Notes: a model not told the origin generated them from the sequence alone. A DNA stretch of 10,321 nucleotides from an uncultured Lachnoanaerobaculum sp. (GCA_916720285.1 CAKAQP010000080.1:1-10321); one strand, 5' to 3'. Shown: positions 1 through 7,513, numbered from the stretch's first letter. Translations and numbers: made by a program.

Positions 1-792
1 TTTGTATTTTCTAATATAATCTCTATCAAACACAGGGATAACCGCTATCTTAAGTTTTTTTTCTTCAGCTATCTTCTCTACATATTTCCATACTTTCTTA
101 TTTTCACCTAAAAAATAGCATAATAAAGTATCTGATTCAACTTCATAACTTCTATCTGAATATTCAAGCCACTCATCTGCATCTAATAATAATGTAGGAT
201 CCAATACAACTTTAGCTTCAACTCCATAATAGTCCTTTAGCATATTTACAGCTTGCTCTTCTCTTACTGAAATATACCCTATTTTGGATACCAACTTGCC
301 AATATTTTCTCTTGTACAATCATCTCGGATACTACTGACTCCAAAACTGGGTGCATATGCTATTTTTCTTTTATCATCTTCAACAAAATCCAAAAAATAT
401 TTTGAGTTGAACTCGTTAGGTGACCATATTTGATCACTTCCACATATAAATGCATCAAATTCTTTATTTAAAGAAAAAAGCTGTGATGAGGTTTGAGTTT
501 TATCGTGTAACACTATATACTTTTCCTCAAACCTTTTATATCGTTCTTCTTTTTTCTTATCCAATACACTTTTATACATTATACCTTTTATTTTATTGTG
601 TATTCCATCCGCTATTCTATGTCTATCCAAGATTTTTTCTAAAAAAGTTTCTCTATCATATCCCTTTGAGTAATAATCTATACCCTCAACATAATATCCA
701 TATTTCTTAACCACTCTTTGTAAAGCAAGTGCTTGTAATGTGGTTCCATAATTTTTATGTTGATACCATGTCATTATGGCTACTCTTTTCAT
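1..792 (-). CDS. Polysaccharide pyruvyl transferase family protein (3' end outside the window)
   Basis: This is the N-terminal part (264 codons, no stop) of a polysaccharide pyruvyl transferase (PS_pyruv_trans/WcaK/CsaB-like). Such enzymes transfer pyruvate from phosphoenolpyruvate to a sugar as a ketal, adding negative charge to capsule or secondary wall polymers. Seen in the translation: an opening MKRVAIMTWYQHKNYGTTLQ of the family's 'xNyGaxLQa' type, GSDQIW at about residues 118-123, APSFG at 147-151, VREEQ at 176-180 and LDPTLLL at 197-203, all in the usual order. The ATG at 792 is preceded by GGAG at 802-799 and lies 3 bases after the stop of the GT-D gene, so the two are probably translationally coupled. 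About 100 or more C-terminal residues should follow outside the window. Substrate sugar is unknown. The family call is secure; the exact reaction is inferred. Confidence 0.9.
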   Translation of the reverse strand, partial: MKRVAIMTWYQHKNYGTTLQALALQRVVKKYGYYVEGIDYYSKGYDRETFLEKILDRHRIADGIHNKIKGIMYKSVLDKKKEERYKRFEEKYIVLHDKTQTSSQLFSLNKEFDAFICGSDQIWSPNEFNSKYFLDFVEDDKRKIAYAPSFGVSSIRDDCTRENIGKLVSKIGYISVREEQAVNMLKDYYGVEAKVVLDPTLLLDADEWLEYSDRSYEVESDTLLCYFLGENKKVWKYVEKIAEEKKLKIAVIPVFDRDYIRKYK

Positions 793-795
793 ATC

Positions 796-1563
796 TTACT
801 CCAATCCTACCAACGGCTCATCCCAACAATGTCCTGTATCTACACATAAAAATCCCATATTTGAAAAGTGCCTCACCAAAACTTTTCCTGCAGGACCACA
901 AGATATAACAATACCTAAATTTGACTTATCAAATCCGTTATTATCTATTGCATTTTTTATTTGATCAATAATATCTTCAATAACTTCATATGCATTTCGA
1001 TTTGGACACTTAATAAAGTATACATTCTTTTTATATTTATTTTTGAAGTAATCCGCATAAATAATATTATTATGAATAAAAATTATATTATTTCTATTTT
1101 TATCTTCTTCCCATATTCGTCCAAAAATATTGTTATTAGTTTTTTTAAATAAGAAAGCATCTCCATAAACAATTGATTGGTTAAAATATTTTAAAAAATC
1201 AGCTCTTGCCTGTGACCATGACGCTATATATTTTCTTTTCCAAAGTAACTTAAATCCTGTCACTTCAAAAAATCTCTTTGGTACCGCAACTATATAATTA
1301 CAATCTTTTTGTTCTTCATAGTCTTTTTTTATATTTTTAAACTCATCAATTAACTTCTGTGAACAATCTTGATAAGAAATAGATCTACCGTTAAATATTC
1401 CAAATTCACCATCTCCAAAACGTATTAATGACTTTCCACTTTTTACAATCATATCTACTGTTTCTTCCGATGTTAGAATTCTTGCTTTTGAGCCACCAAA
1501 TGATACGAAAAAGTAGTATAAAACATTTATCCAGCACCTCAGTCTTTTAAAAATACTATTCAT
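796..1563 (-). CDS. GT-D fold (DUF1792-type) glycosyltransferase
   Basis: This is a 255-residue cytosolic protein resembling the GT-D family (DUF1792, PF08759), whose described member acts in glycosylation of a streptococcal serine-rich adhesin. The diagnostic stretch is RFGDGEF at residues 48-54, which supplies the DxE metal/nucleotide-sugar motif (D51, E53). The second conserved block is near the C-terminus, around SCGPAGKVL (221-229) and DTGHCWD (242-248). Length is normal for a single-domain member. The ATG is preceded by AAAAGGA about 10 bases upstream, within the end of the polymerase gene, whose stop is only 1 base away. Position between the polymerase and pyruvyl transferase genes suggests it adds a sugar, possibly a side branch, to the capsule or exopolysaccharide repeat. 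Donor and acceptor cannot be read from sequence. Very A+T rich, like its neighbours. Confidence 0.82.
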   Translation of the reverse strand: MNSIFKRLRCWINVLYYFFVSFGGSKARILTSEETVDMIVKSGKSLIRFGDGEFGIFNGRSISYQDCSQKLIDEFKNIKKDYEEQKDCNYIVAVPKRFFEVTGFKLLWKRKYIASWSQARADFLKYFNQSIVYGDAFLFKKTNNNIFGRIWEEDKNRNNIIFIHNNIIYADYFKNKYKKNVYFIKCPNRNAYEVIEDIIDQIKNAIDNNGFDKSNLGIVISCGPAGKVLVRHFSNMGFLCVDTGHCWDEPLVGLE

Positions 1564-1564
1564 C

Positions 1565-2704
1565 TTATATCCTTTTTTTATATACTCTATACCTTGACAT
1601 TACTAGTCCAACCATAATAAACGGCATAACTACACAGGTTGGATTACATATCAAATACTCATCAGCACCTTGAAGCAATAAATTACCCATAAGACCGATA
1701 AAACAACCAAGTGCAACATAATCATTATTCCTTTTAAATAAAATATATGACATTTCAAATATTTTTATGTAAAACGTATATATTATAAAAGTACCTAAAA
1801 TACCATATACAAACAACCCCTGGTAAAACATATTATGTCCAGATCCATCGTTTACTCCACGTCCAATAAGCTTTGATACTAATGAAAGCCTATTCAAATG
1901 GTCTTTAACACTTATAAAATACTGTATTCTCAAAAACATTCCATATGTTTTTGTAGAAAAATTTAAGGATATATATGTAAGCACTTTTGAAATAAAACTG
2001 TTACTGAATGCAAACTCCAATATTGTAAAAGCAAGTATGGTATATGATAACACTACGATATATATAGTTCTAAAAAACCATCGTATTTTATATAGTTTAT
2101 CAGGCAAAAAAGTTAATATTGACATTAAAATCATTACTATTATTGCATTTCTACAGTCTGTTTTTAGCATTAGAAAAAATGCTAAAGACAAATAGATAAT
2201 CGGATATATCTTCTTACTGCTTAACTTTAACCAAATAATACCAAATGAACTTCCCATATACAAAATAAACCCAAGTGTATTTACATTATAATTTTCAAGA
2301 AAGGAAGTTTTCAATTGAACATAAACAAGAATAATTGTAATAACACAACAAGGTATATACATCCTATAATTATCAGCATCTATAAAATCTAAAGTACCAA
2401 TGGTTAGAGGTAATATTAACGATGTACTCACCGATATAGGATCTAAAATATTTCCTCGCACCAAACCATTTATTACAGAAATTCCAACAATTCCCAACAA
2501 AGAAATTAAATAAATTCCCTGAATTCTTTTTGAATTAACTACTAGAATACCATATGTATATACTGAGACTATTATTGAAGCAAACATAAATGAAGAAAAC
2601 GAATAACCATATGAAAAAGATGCCAATAATGCATACACTATGCCTACACTGGTCAATGATACTATTCTTCCCTTTCCAAGATATAATTTACCGCCTTTAA
2701 TCAT
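1565..2704 (-). CDS. wzy: Wzy-like O-antigen/capsule polymerase, integral membrane protein
   Basis: This is a 379-residue, very hydrophobic protein with roughly ten predicted membrane segments and a basic C-terminus (RYRVYKKRI). It fits the O-antigen polymerase/ligase superfamily: short hydrophobic helices, KTDCRNAII at residues 181-189 with a conserved-looking Arg at the head of a helix, and a larger loop at about 236-290 ending in GRGVNDGSGHNMFYQG (281-296). The Gly-His-Asn before a helix is typical of Wzy/WaaL proteins. Role: joining undecaprenyl-PP-linked repeat units on the outer face of the membrane. Wzy sequences diverge strongly, so family assignment rests on topology, the HN loop and context (the only polytopic protein among glycosyltransferases). 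A strong AAGGAGG lies only 3 bases from the ATG at 2704. WaaL-type ligase is an alternative but less likely in a Gram-positive locus. Confidence 0.8.
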   Translation of the reverse strand: MIKGGKLYLGKGRIVSLTSVGIVYALLASFSYGYSFSSFMFASIIVSVYTYGILVVNSKRIQGIYLISLLGIVGISVINGLVRGNILDPISVSTSLILPLTIGTLDFIDADNYRMYIPCCVITIILVYVQLKTSFLENYNVNTLGFILYMGSSFGIIWLKLSSKKIYPIIYLSLAFFLMLKTDCRNAIIVMILMSILTFLPDKLYKIRWFFRTIYIVVLSYTILAFTILEFAFSNSFISKVLTYISLNFSTKTYGMFLRIQYFISVKDHLNRLSLVSKLIGRGVNDGSGHNMFYQGLFVYGILGTFIIYTFYIKIFEMSYILFKRNNDYVALGCFIGLMGNLLLQGADEYLICNPTCVVMPFIMVGLVMSRYRVYKKRI

Positions 2705-2707
2705 AGT

Positions 2708-2714
2708 CCTCCTT
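2708..2714 (-). promoter_or_regulatory. Strong Shine-Dalgarno of the polymerase gene, unusually close to ATG
   Basis: On the minus strand AAGGAGG is followed by ACT and then ATG, a spacer of only 3 bases. It lies in the 36-base gap after the GT2 gene. No better in-frame start follows within the first codons, so the ATG at 2704 is retained. Confidence 0.7.
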
Positions 2715-2740
2715 AATTGGGTTTATAATATATGTATATA

Positions 2741-3538
2741 CTATTTATTTCCAAATTCTCTATATCCAAAAAACATATATCTTAACCCATTTAATATACT
2801 CATATCATCCTTGTATTTGTTATAATTTTTCACTGAGAACACTATAATCATAAATAAACCAAAAATATTTCCATATAATTTACGGCTTACAGCCCCTCTA
2901 TCAAAAAAATATTTTTTACTGAACCCTCTAAACCATGTGGACTCATTCATATGCAGTCTTGCTATAACTTTAGGTTCATAATAAATCTTCATTCCGGCTT
3001 TTAAACATTCAAATAAGAATATATTTTCTTCCCCCATCCTATATTTTGCACCAGATCCAAATTCTTCTGCAAATCTTATTTTATTTTTTTTTATACTATC
3101 TTTTCTTATGACAATTTCTACAGAACTCACATGTAAAGACCCTAGATAAAAAAGTCTTTTTGCTTTTCTTCCATATTTTTTAAACTCATGCTCAATTCCT
3201 TCAACTTGAAATACAATAACGTCTGCATTAGGATTCTTCTTAAATGCATCACAAATAGTATTGTTATATCCATCTACATATTCTAAATCATCATCTGCAA
3301 TAACTAAATAATCTCCGCTTGCATTATCTAAAGCCATATTCCTACTTTTACTAAGTCCTATCTCATTGGAGTCAACCCATAATACATCTGCATACTCTTT
3401 GTGTATTAATCTTTTGTCCTTCCTTCCACATTGATTTATAACGACAGCAGCTGAAGCTATATTTAATTTTTCTAACCATAATGAGTCCATTCGGTTCATT
3501 GTAGATACCATTAATTGGACTTTTTTTTCTGACATCAT
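2741..3538 (-). CDS. Family 2 (GT-A fold) glycosyltransferase
   Basis: This is a 265-residue GT2-type inverting glycosyltransferase. Visible features: a short N-terminal beta strand (VQLMVSTMNR, 7-16), GLSKSRNMAL (61-70) ahead of the donor-binding site, the DDD metal motif in IADDDLEY (80-87), an acceptor-side GEEN at 169-172, and a His at 196 near the end of the catalytic domain. A hydrophobic stretch at about 223-237 with a basic tail may tether it to the membrane. The start ATGATG overlaps the TGA of the GT4 gene by 4 bases; AGGAGA at 3553-3548 is 9 bases from the first ATG and 12 from the second, favouring the first. It probably adds one sugar of the lipid-linked repeat unit on the cytoplasmic face. 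Donor specificity cannot be predicted. Confidence 0.87.
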   Translation of the reverse strand: MMSEKKVQLMVSTMNRMDSLWLEKLNIASAAVVINQCGRKDKRLIHKEYADVLWVDSNEIGLSKSRNMALDNASGDYLVIADDDLEYVDGYNNTICDAFKKNPNADVIVFQVEGIEHEFKKYGRKAKRLFYLGSLHVSSVEIVIRKDSIKKNKIRFAEEFGSGAKYRMGEENIFLFECLKAGMKIYYEPKVIARLHMNESTWFRGFSKKYFFDRGAVSRKLYGNIFGLFMIIVFSVKNYNKYKDDMSILNGLRYMFFGYREFGNK

Positions 3539-4725
3539 TTATATGTGTCTCCTGTAATAATTTCTACTAATTTGTTATATGTATATCTTCTATCAAAGCA
3601 TTCATTTGCACATTTTCTTGCATTTTCCCCCATCTTCCTTCTAAGTTCATTATTCACAATTAACTTTTGTATATGTTTTGCTAATGCATCAGAATCTCCG
3701 GATCTGGATGTAAATCCCATTCTGTAGTTTTTAATCAATTTAATGTACTCTAAACTGTTTTGTGTATTCAACACAGGTAAACCACTTGCAGCATAGTCTG
3801 CATGTTTATTTATAATCGATGCAACTGATTTTCCTACTATAGGATTAACCGTCATATCACATTCTTTAAGCTGAGCGCACATTGTTTCATACTTGACTCT
3901 CCCAAAGAAGTTCACATTTACTTTTTTTCTAACTGCATACTCTTTGAACTCATTCTCTTGTGGTCCGTCTCCCATAACAATAAGTCTAACATTTTCATTT
4001 TTGATTTTATTTAGTGAGTCAATAACACATTTTAAATCATATGATTTTCCTAACGTTCCACAATACGCAATCCATATCTCACCTTCTTTATGTCTTAATA
4101 AAGGCTTGGTCGAAGCATATTTATCAAATATTCCAAGATCTGTACCAAGAAATACACTTCTATATACTTTACTTTTGCTATTAACTTTTTTTACCCTATC
4201 AATATATGTCTGTGAAACAGCACAAACTTTATCAGCACTTCTGTATATTTTGTTAGCTGCTATTTTAAATGGTAAAAAAACAATATCCTTTATAATTGGT
4301 AAGTCAAAAACCATTTGGAATGCCTCAGGCCACAAATCCAACACATCTATAACAAATTTAACTCTTTTGTTTCTACAATACTTAGCAAGTTTATTAGGCG
4401 CCGTCAACGATGGAATTGCGCAATAAATTACATCAGGTGTCTTTCTTCTACACAGATATTTTTCAACGCCTCTCCCCCATATATAATGGCTATAAAATCT
4501 TTTTAAACAAACATTTTTACTATAGCCCGGTTCGTCTATTAGAGTTACTTTATATGGCATACCGGTTATGCAACTATCTCTTTGTTCTTTTGTTGCATGA
4601 AAAAAACTACTTGTAATAATTTCAACATCATTATACTTACATAGTTTTTCTGCCAAATACTTAAATCTACAATTGTATTTTTCAGAAAAATCTCCGCAAA
4701 AATTTGCAACAATTACAATGTCCAT
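3535..4725 (-). CDS. Family 4 (GT-B fold) glycosyltransferase, WbuB-like
   Basis: This is a retaining GT-B glycosyltransferase. Using the ATG at 4725 it has 396 residues. The N-terminal Rossmann half starts MDIVIVANF, and DLWPEA at about 130-135 is typical of the WbuB/EpsD-like group. The C-terminal half (Glycos_transf_1) has YCGTLGKSYD (221-230), VMGDGP (250-255), FGRV (274-277) and the donor-binding region NKHADYAASGLPVL (306-319). The frame can be extended 10 codons upstream to a TTG at 4755, but no ribosome binding site precedes that, whereas AAGGA precedes ATG 4725. WbuB-like enzymes often add the second sugar to an undecaprenyl-PP-N-acetylated first sugar, which fits a locus with a bacillosamine-type initiator; that role is inferred. 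The gene ends in a 4-base overlap with the GT2 gene. Confidence 0.88.
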   Translation of the reverse strand: MDIVIVANFCGDFSEKYNCRFKYLAEKLCKYNDVEIITSSFFHATKEQRDSCITGMPYKVTLIDEPGYSKNVCLKRFYSHYIWGRGVEKYLCRRKTPDVIYCAIPSLTAPNKLAKYCRNKRVKFVIDVLDLWPEAFQMVFDLPIIKDIVFLPFKIAANKIYRSADKVCAVSQTYIDRVKKVNSKSKVYRSVFLGTDLGIFDKYASTKPLLRHKEGEIWIAYCGTLGKSYDLKCVIDSLNKIKNENVRLIVMGDGPQENEFKEYAVRKKVNVNFFGRVKYETMCAQLKECDMTVNPIVGKSVASIINKHADYAASGLPVLNTQNSLEYIKLIKNYRMGFTSRSGDSDALAKHIQKLIVNNELRRKMGENARKCANECFDRRYTYNKLVEIITGDTYK

Positions 4726-4735
4726 ATTGTTATTT

Positions 4736-4740
4736 TCCTT
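4736..4740 (-). promoter_or_regulatory. Ribosome binding site that decides the GT4 start
   Basis: AAGGA on the minus strand ends 10 bases before ATG 4725. The upstream in-frame TTG at 4755 has only A+T-rich sequence before it, so the shorter 396-residue protein is preferred. Confidence 0.6.
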
Positions 4741-4775
4741 TTTTTTACATACCAACTACTATATTAATCAAAATT

Positions 4776-5381
4776 CTACTCATTACAGTATAGTCTTGCC
4801 GGCAATCCTATATAAACACCTCTACAATCAATATTTTGGGTAACAACTGCACCTGCTCCTATAACACACTCAGGGTAAATATCTATATTATTGATTATAA
4901 TTGCACCTGCTCCTACACAAGTGCCATGTCCTATACAAACAGTACCACAAATATGACTACCTACTGAACAGTGTACAAAATCTTCCACTCTGCAATCATG
5001 GTCAATAGATGCACAGGTATTCACAATACAGCCACTACCTATAACAGTATCTGAATTTATCACAGCGCCAGCCATTACAACAGATCCTTGACCTATGCTG
5101 ACATTTTCTGCGATTATCGCATTCGGGTGAATTAAAGTAACGAGATTTTCAAGTTTATCTTGAATTCTTTTTCTGATAGCAGAATTACCTATCGCCACAA
5201 AAAAGTCATATTCTGTATATTTTTTAATATCAGATATACTTCCTACCACGTCATAATTTCCACATTTCTTTATATTTTTATTATCATCTAAAAATATAAT
5301 ATCCTCATAACAATTCAATTTAGCTATATCAGCCACCACTTTACCATGACCACCCGCACCTATAATAACCAACCTTCTCAA
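4776..5381 (-). CDS. pglD: PglD/NeuD/EpsM-type sugar O/N-acetyltransferase
   Basis: This is a 201-residue acyltransferase. The N-terminal Rossmann-like part carries VIIGAGGHGKVVADIA at residues 5-20, the UDP-sugar binding signature of the NeuD/PglD family. From about residue 85 there is a left-handed beta-helix of hexapeptide repeats, with the catalytic His in SIDHDC (H128) and a second His in FVHCS (H137). It ends with IGLPARL. In PglD the corresponding His acts as base in acetylating the C4 amine of UDP-4-amino-sugar with acetyl-CoA, giving UDP-N,N'-diacetylbacillosamine. The aminotransferase, dehydratase and phosphoglycosyl transferase alongside support that reaction here, though O-acetylation cannot be excluded. 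Start is TTG at 5381, placed exactly where the family begins. No clear Shine-Dalgarno is seen, and the gene follows the previous stop by 9 bases, so coupled translation is likely. Confidence 0.88.
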   Translation of the reverse strand: MRRLVIIGAGGHGKVVADIAKLNCYEDIIFLDDNKNIKKCGNYDVVGSISDIKKYTEYDFFVAIGNSAIRKRIQDKLENLVTLIHPNAIIAENVSIGQGSVVMAGAVINSDTVIGSGCIVNTCASIDHDCRVEDFVHCSVGSHICGTVCIGHGTCVGAGAIIINNIDIYPECVIGAGAVVTQNIDCRGVYIGLPARLYCNE

Positions 5382-5390
5382 TTTGATTAC

Positions 5391-6134
5391 TTAGCCTGTA
5401 AACTCCTCCATCGTTAAAGAAGTTTCCGAACTAATCCCCTTTCTTTTCAGTATAGTAGAAATTGTTTTAAATATAATTTTCCAATCTGTTATAAAACTGA
5501 TATTATCAACATAATATACATCATATTTAAATTTTTCTTCCCATGATATGGAATTTCTTCCATTGACCTGAGCATATCCTGTCAACCCAGGTCTAACTTC
5601 ATGTCTTCGCGCCTGTGTATCACTATACAAATTTAAATATTTTACTAATAAAGGTCTCGGTCCGACTAATGACATATCTCCTTTTAAAATATTTAACAAC
5701 TCTGGTAATTCATCCAAACTTGTAGCTCTAAGCATTTTACCAAAATCAGTTAACCGTTTTTCATCTGACAAAAGATTACCATTCTTATCTTTTTCATCTG
5801 TCATAGTTCTAAACTTATAAAGTGTAAAAATATTTCCGTTTAAACCCGGTCTGCTTTGTTTAAAAATTATAGGAGACCCAAGCTTAAATTTAATCAAAAA
5901 AGCAATACAAAACATAATAGGTGATAAAAAAAATAATGCGGTAAATGCACAAATACAGTCTTGCAATCTCTTGATATACCTCACATATAGTCCCTTTTTA
6001 TTCTTTTTACCGACTCTACCATAATAACTTGTATATATTTTTTTTATCAAACATATAATTCCAAAACATATCGAAATTATCATAATAATTGTAAAAAGAT
6101 TTTTTTTATTGACTTTATGTTTCATTTTACTCAA
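5391..6134 (-). CDS. Undecaprenyl-phosphate phosphoglycosyl transferase, PglC/EpsL type, with extra N-terminal helix
   Basis: This is a 247-residue bacterial sugar transferase (PF02397), the enzyme that starts the polymer by moving sugar-1-phosphate from a UDP-sugar to undecaprenyl phosphate. Core features: KR (55-56) before a re-entrant hydrophobic helix with the Ser-Pro kink (71-72), YKFRTM (106-111), the catalytic Asp-Glu dyad in SLDELPELLN (D141, E142), GPRPLL (158-163) and the RPGLTG/QVNGR block (181-193). Small PglC enzymes begin close to the re-entrant helix; this one has about 50 additional residues with a hydrophobic segment at 13-31 and a basic linker, but no CoA-binding domain as in WbaP. 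Start is TTG at 6134, 5 bases after AAGGAG and overlapping the aminotransferase stop by 8 bases; the ATG at 6125 gives a protein 3 residues shorter but lies 14 bases from that site. Substrate is probably UDP-diacetylbacillosamine, from context. Confidence 0.9.
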   Translation of the reverse strand: MSKMKHKVNKKNLFTIIMIISICFGIICLIKKIYTSYYGRVGKKNKKGLYVRYIKRLQDCICAFTALFFLSPIMFCIAFLIKFKLGSPIIFKQSRPGLNGNIFTLYKFRTMTDEKDKNGNLLSDEKRLTDFGKMLRATSLDELPELLNILKGDMSLVGPRPLLVKYLNLYSDTQARRHEVRPGLTGYAQVNGRNSISWEEKFKYDVYYVDNISFITDWKIIFKTISTILKRKGISSETSLTMEEFTG

Positions 6135-7410
6135 AACAACTCCTTATTACCTCAATTATCCTATCCTGCTCTTCAACAGTCATTTTATTATCACTTGGCA
6201 GGCACAGTCCTCTTTCAAATATATCCATACTTACATCCGATGCTTGCCCGGATATGTAGGTATTTGTTTTTGCCATGCCGTTTCCTTCACTTGTAATAAA
6301 TGGATTCATCCTGTAAATCGGCTGCATATGCATAGGCTTCCATATCGGTCTGCCTTCAGCATTAATTGAAGCTAATGCTTCCAATATTTCTGTAGGACAA
6401 CTCTTTTTAGCTTCTTTTATATAGCAAGTTTCATTCTCACTTCTTACCTGCTTACACATGGCATCTCTATCTACAAGCAGACATGATAACCAAAAATTAG
6501 GGTTTGAATTTATTTCATCAAAGGGATTCATTGATACAGGTAATCCTTTTAACCCTTCTTTATATCTCTCATAAATAGTTTTTTTCTGTGCTATATGCAC
6601 ATTTAAAAAAGGCAACTGTCCTCTTACAACTCCGGCAATCACATTGCTCATTCGATAGTTATATCCGAGTTCTTCATGCTGATACCATGGTGCGTTTTCT
6701 CTGGCCTGTGTTGACCATTTGCGAACTTTCTTTGAAGCTTCTTCATCATCTGTAAGTAAGCAACCTCCGCTGCTTCCGGTAATTATTTTATTTCCGTTAA
6801 ATGATATGATATTGTAATCGCCAAATGTTCCTGTCTCTTTACCTATATAGCTTGCACCCATTGATTCTGCAGCATCTTCTATCAAGACAGCATTGTGCTT
6901 CTTTATAACGGAAATAAGTTCTTCCATCTTACCCGGTGTTCCATACAGATGTGCCATCACCACTATCTTTACCTCAGGATATATTTCAAATGCTTTCTCA
7001 AGCGCCTTCGGATCCATATTCCAGGTGTCATATTCAGTATCTATAAATACAGGCTCTCCTCCTTCATATACAACGGGATTTACAGTAGCTGCAAATGTCA
7101 TATCTGAGCAAAAAACTTTTCTATCCTTTAAGGCTCCAACTCCGGGTTTTTGCATACCATATACCTTTAGCCCTGCCAGCTTCATTGCCATATGAAGCGC
7201 CGCGGTACCTGATGATAATGCTACTGCATGCTTAACACCTATATTTTCTGAAACCAGCTTTTCAACTTCGTCAATATTTCTCCCTACTGTCGACATCCAG
7301 TTTGTATTGTAGGCTTCTGACATATATTCAAGTTCTTTTCCATGCATGGTAGGACTGCTTAGCCACACTCTCTTATCAAATTTTTCATATATTTTATCTG
7401 TACTAAACAT
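6127..7410 (-). CDS. pglE: PLP-dependent UDP-sugar aminotransferase, DegT/DnrJ/EryC1 family, PglE-like
   Basis: This is a 427-residue aminotransferase of the sugar-nucleotide (DegT/DnrJ/EryC1/StrS) family. Visible in order: LSSPTMHGKELEYM near the N-terminus, SGTAAL (67-72) for the PLP phosphate, EDAAES (178-183) with the Asp that pairs with the pyridine nitrogen, and FNGNKIITGSSGG (204-216) containing the PLP-linking Lys (K208). It would convert the 4-keto-6-deoxy product of the neighbouring dehydratase to the 4-amino sugar, using glutamate. EpsN and PglE are the family models. An in-frame ATG 4 codons upstream (7422) has no ribosome binding site; GAGGGG sits 4 bases before ATG 7410, so the shorter start is chosen. 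It is the first gene after an intrinsic terminator. It is slightly longer than typical 370-400 residue members, with extra residues around 87-96 and 321-348. Confidence 0.9.
   Translation of the reverse strand: MFSTDKIYEKFDKRVWLSSPTMHGKELEYMSEAYNTNWMSTVGRNIDEVEKLVSENIGVKHAVALSSGTAALHMAMKLAGLKVYGMQKPGVGALKDRKVFCSDMTFAATVNPVVYEGGEPVFIDTEYDTWNMDPKALEKAFEIYPEVKIVVMAHLYGTPGKMEELISVIKKHNAVLIEDAAESMGASYIGKETGTFGDYNIISFNGNKIITGSSGGCLLTDDEEASKKVRKWSTQARENAPWYQHEELGYNYRMSNVIAGVVRGQLPFLNVHIAQKKTIYERYKEGLKGLPVSMNPFDEINSNPNFWLSCLLVDRDAMCKQVRSENETCYIKEAKKSCPTEILEALASINAEGRPIWKPMHMQPIYRMNPFITSEGNGMAKTNTYISGQASDVSMDIFERGLCLPSDNKMTVEEQDRIIEVIRSCFE
6140..6145 (-). promoter_or_regulatory. Shine-Dalgarno inside the aminotransferase gene, serving the phosphoglycosyl transferase
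   Basis: AAGGAG on the minus strand overlaps the final codons of the aminotransferase gene. Its spacing is 5 bases to the TTG at 6134 and 14 bases to the ATG at 6125, which favours the TTG start and an overlapping gene junction. Confidence 0.55.
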
Positions 7411-7414
7411 CTTT

Positions 7415-7420
7415 CCCCTC
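7415..7420 (-). promoter_or_regulatory. Ribosome binding site that decides the aminotransferase start
   Basis: GAGGGG followed by AAAG and ATG at 7410 on the minus strand. The alternative ATG at 7422 would make these bases part of the coding region and has only A+T-rich sequence upstream. Confidence 0.6.
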
Positions 7421-7462
7421 ATTTCAGATTACTTATATTTATGTTACCTGATAACTCTCTCC

Positions 7463-7501
7463 AAACAAAAAAGCCTACAAGACCGCGCCTGTAAGCTTTT
7501 T
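7463..7501 (-). terminator. Intrinsic terminator between the dehydratase and aminotransferase genes
   Basis: In minus-strand RNA, GCUUACAGG and CUUGUAGGC form a 9-bp stem around the loop CGCGGU (7496-7473), followed by U6-G-U3. The two non-Watson-Crick positions are G-U wobbles in the minus-strand transcript but would be A/C mismatches in plus-strand RNA, so the element is built for minus-strand transcription. A five-base A tract on the 5' side lets the stem extend by A-U pairs and could give weaker termination the other way. It begins 12 bases after the dehydratase stop and is the only such structure I find in the window. It would uncouple or attenuate expression of the downstream cassette. 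Confidence 0.8.
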
Positions 7502-7513
7502 AAGTTGATAAAA

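Noticed and set aside
450..710. Plus-strand open frame of 86 codons rich in Phe/Tyr/Leu
   Set aside because: It is antisense to the pyruvyl transferase reading frame, which carries clear family motifs on the minus strand.
2715..2740. TATATT/TATAAA-like stretch between the GT2 and polymerase genes as an internal promoter
   Set aside because: No -35 element at proper spacing; such strings are expected by chance in a 36-base A+T-rich gap.
3893..4426. A 177-codon plus-strand open frame
   Set aside because: It lies wholly antisense to the well-supported GT4 gene, has no recognisable motif, and its composition is that of a complement shadow.
4726..4775. Extended -10-like TGGTATGTA upstream of the GT4 gene
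   Set aside because: No acceptable -35 hexamer 16-18 bases upstream and it sits within a short operon gap.
7411..7470. Promoter for the aminotransferase gene downstream of the terminator (TTGTTT, 16 bases, TAACAT on the minus strand)
   Set aside because: Only 3 of 6 and 4 of 6 consensus matches in A+T-rich DNA. Possible but not supportable without 5'-end mapping.
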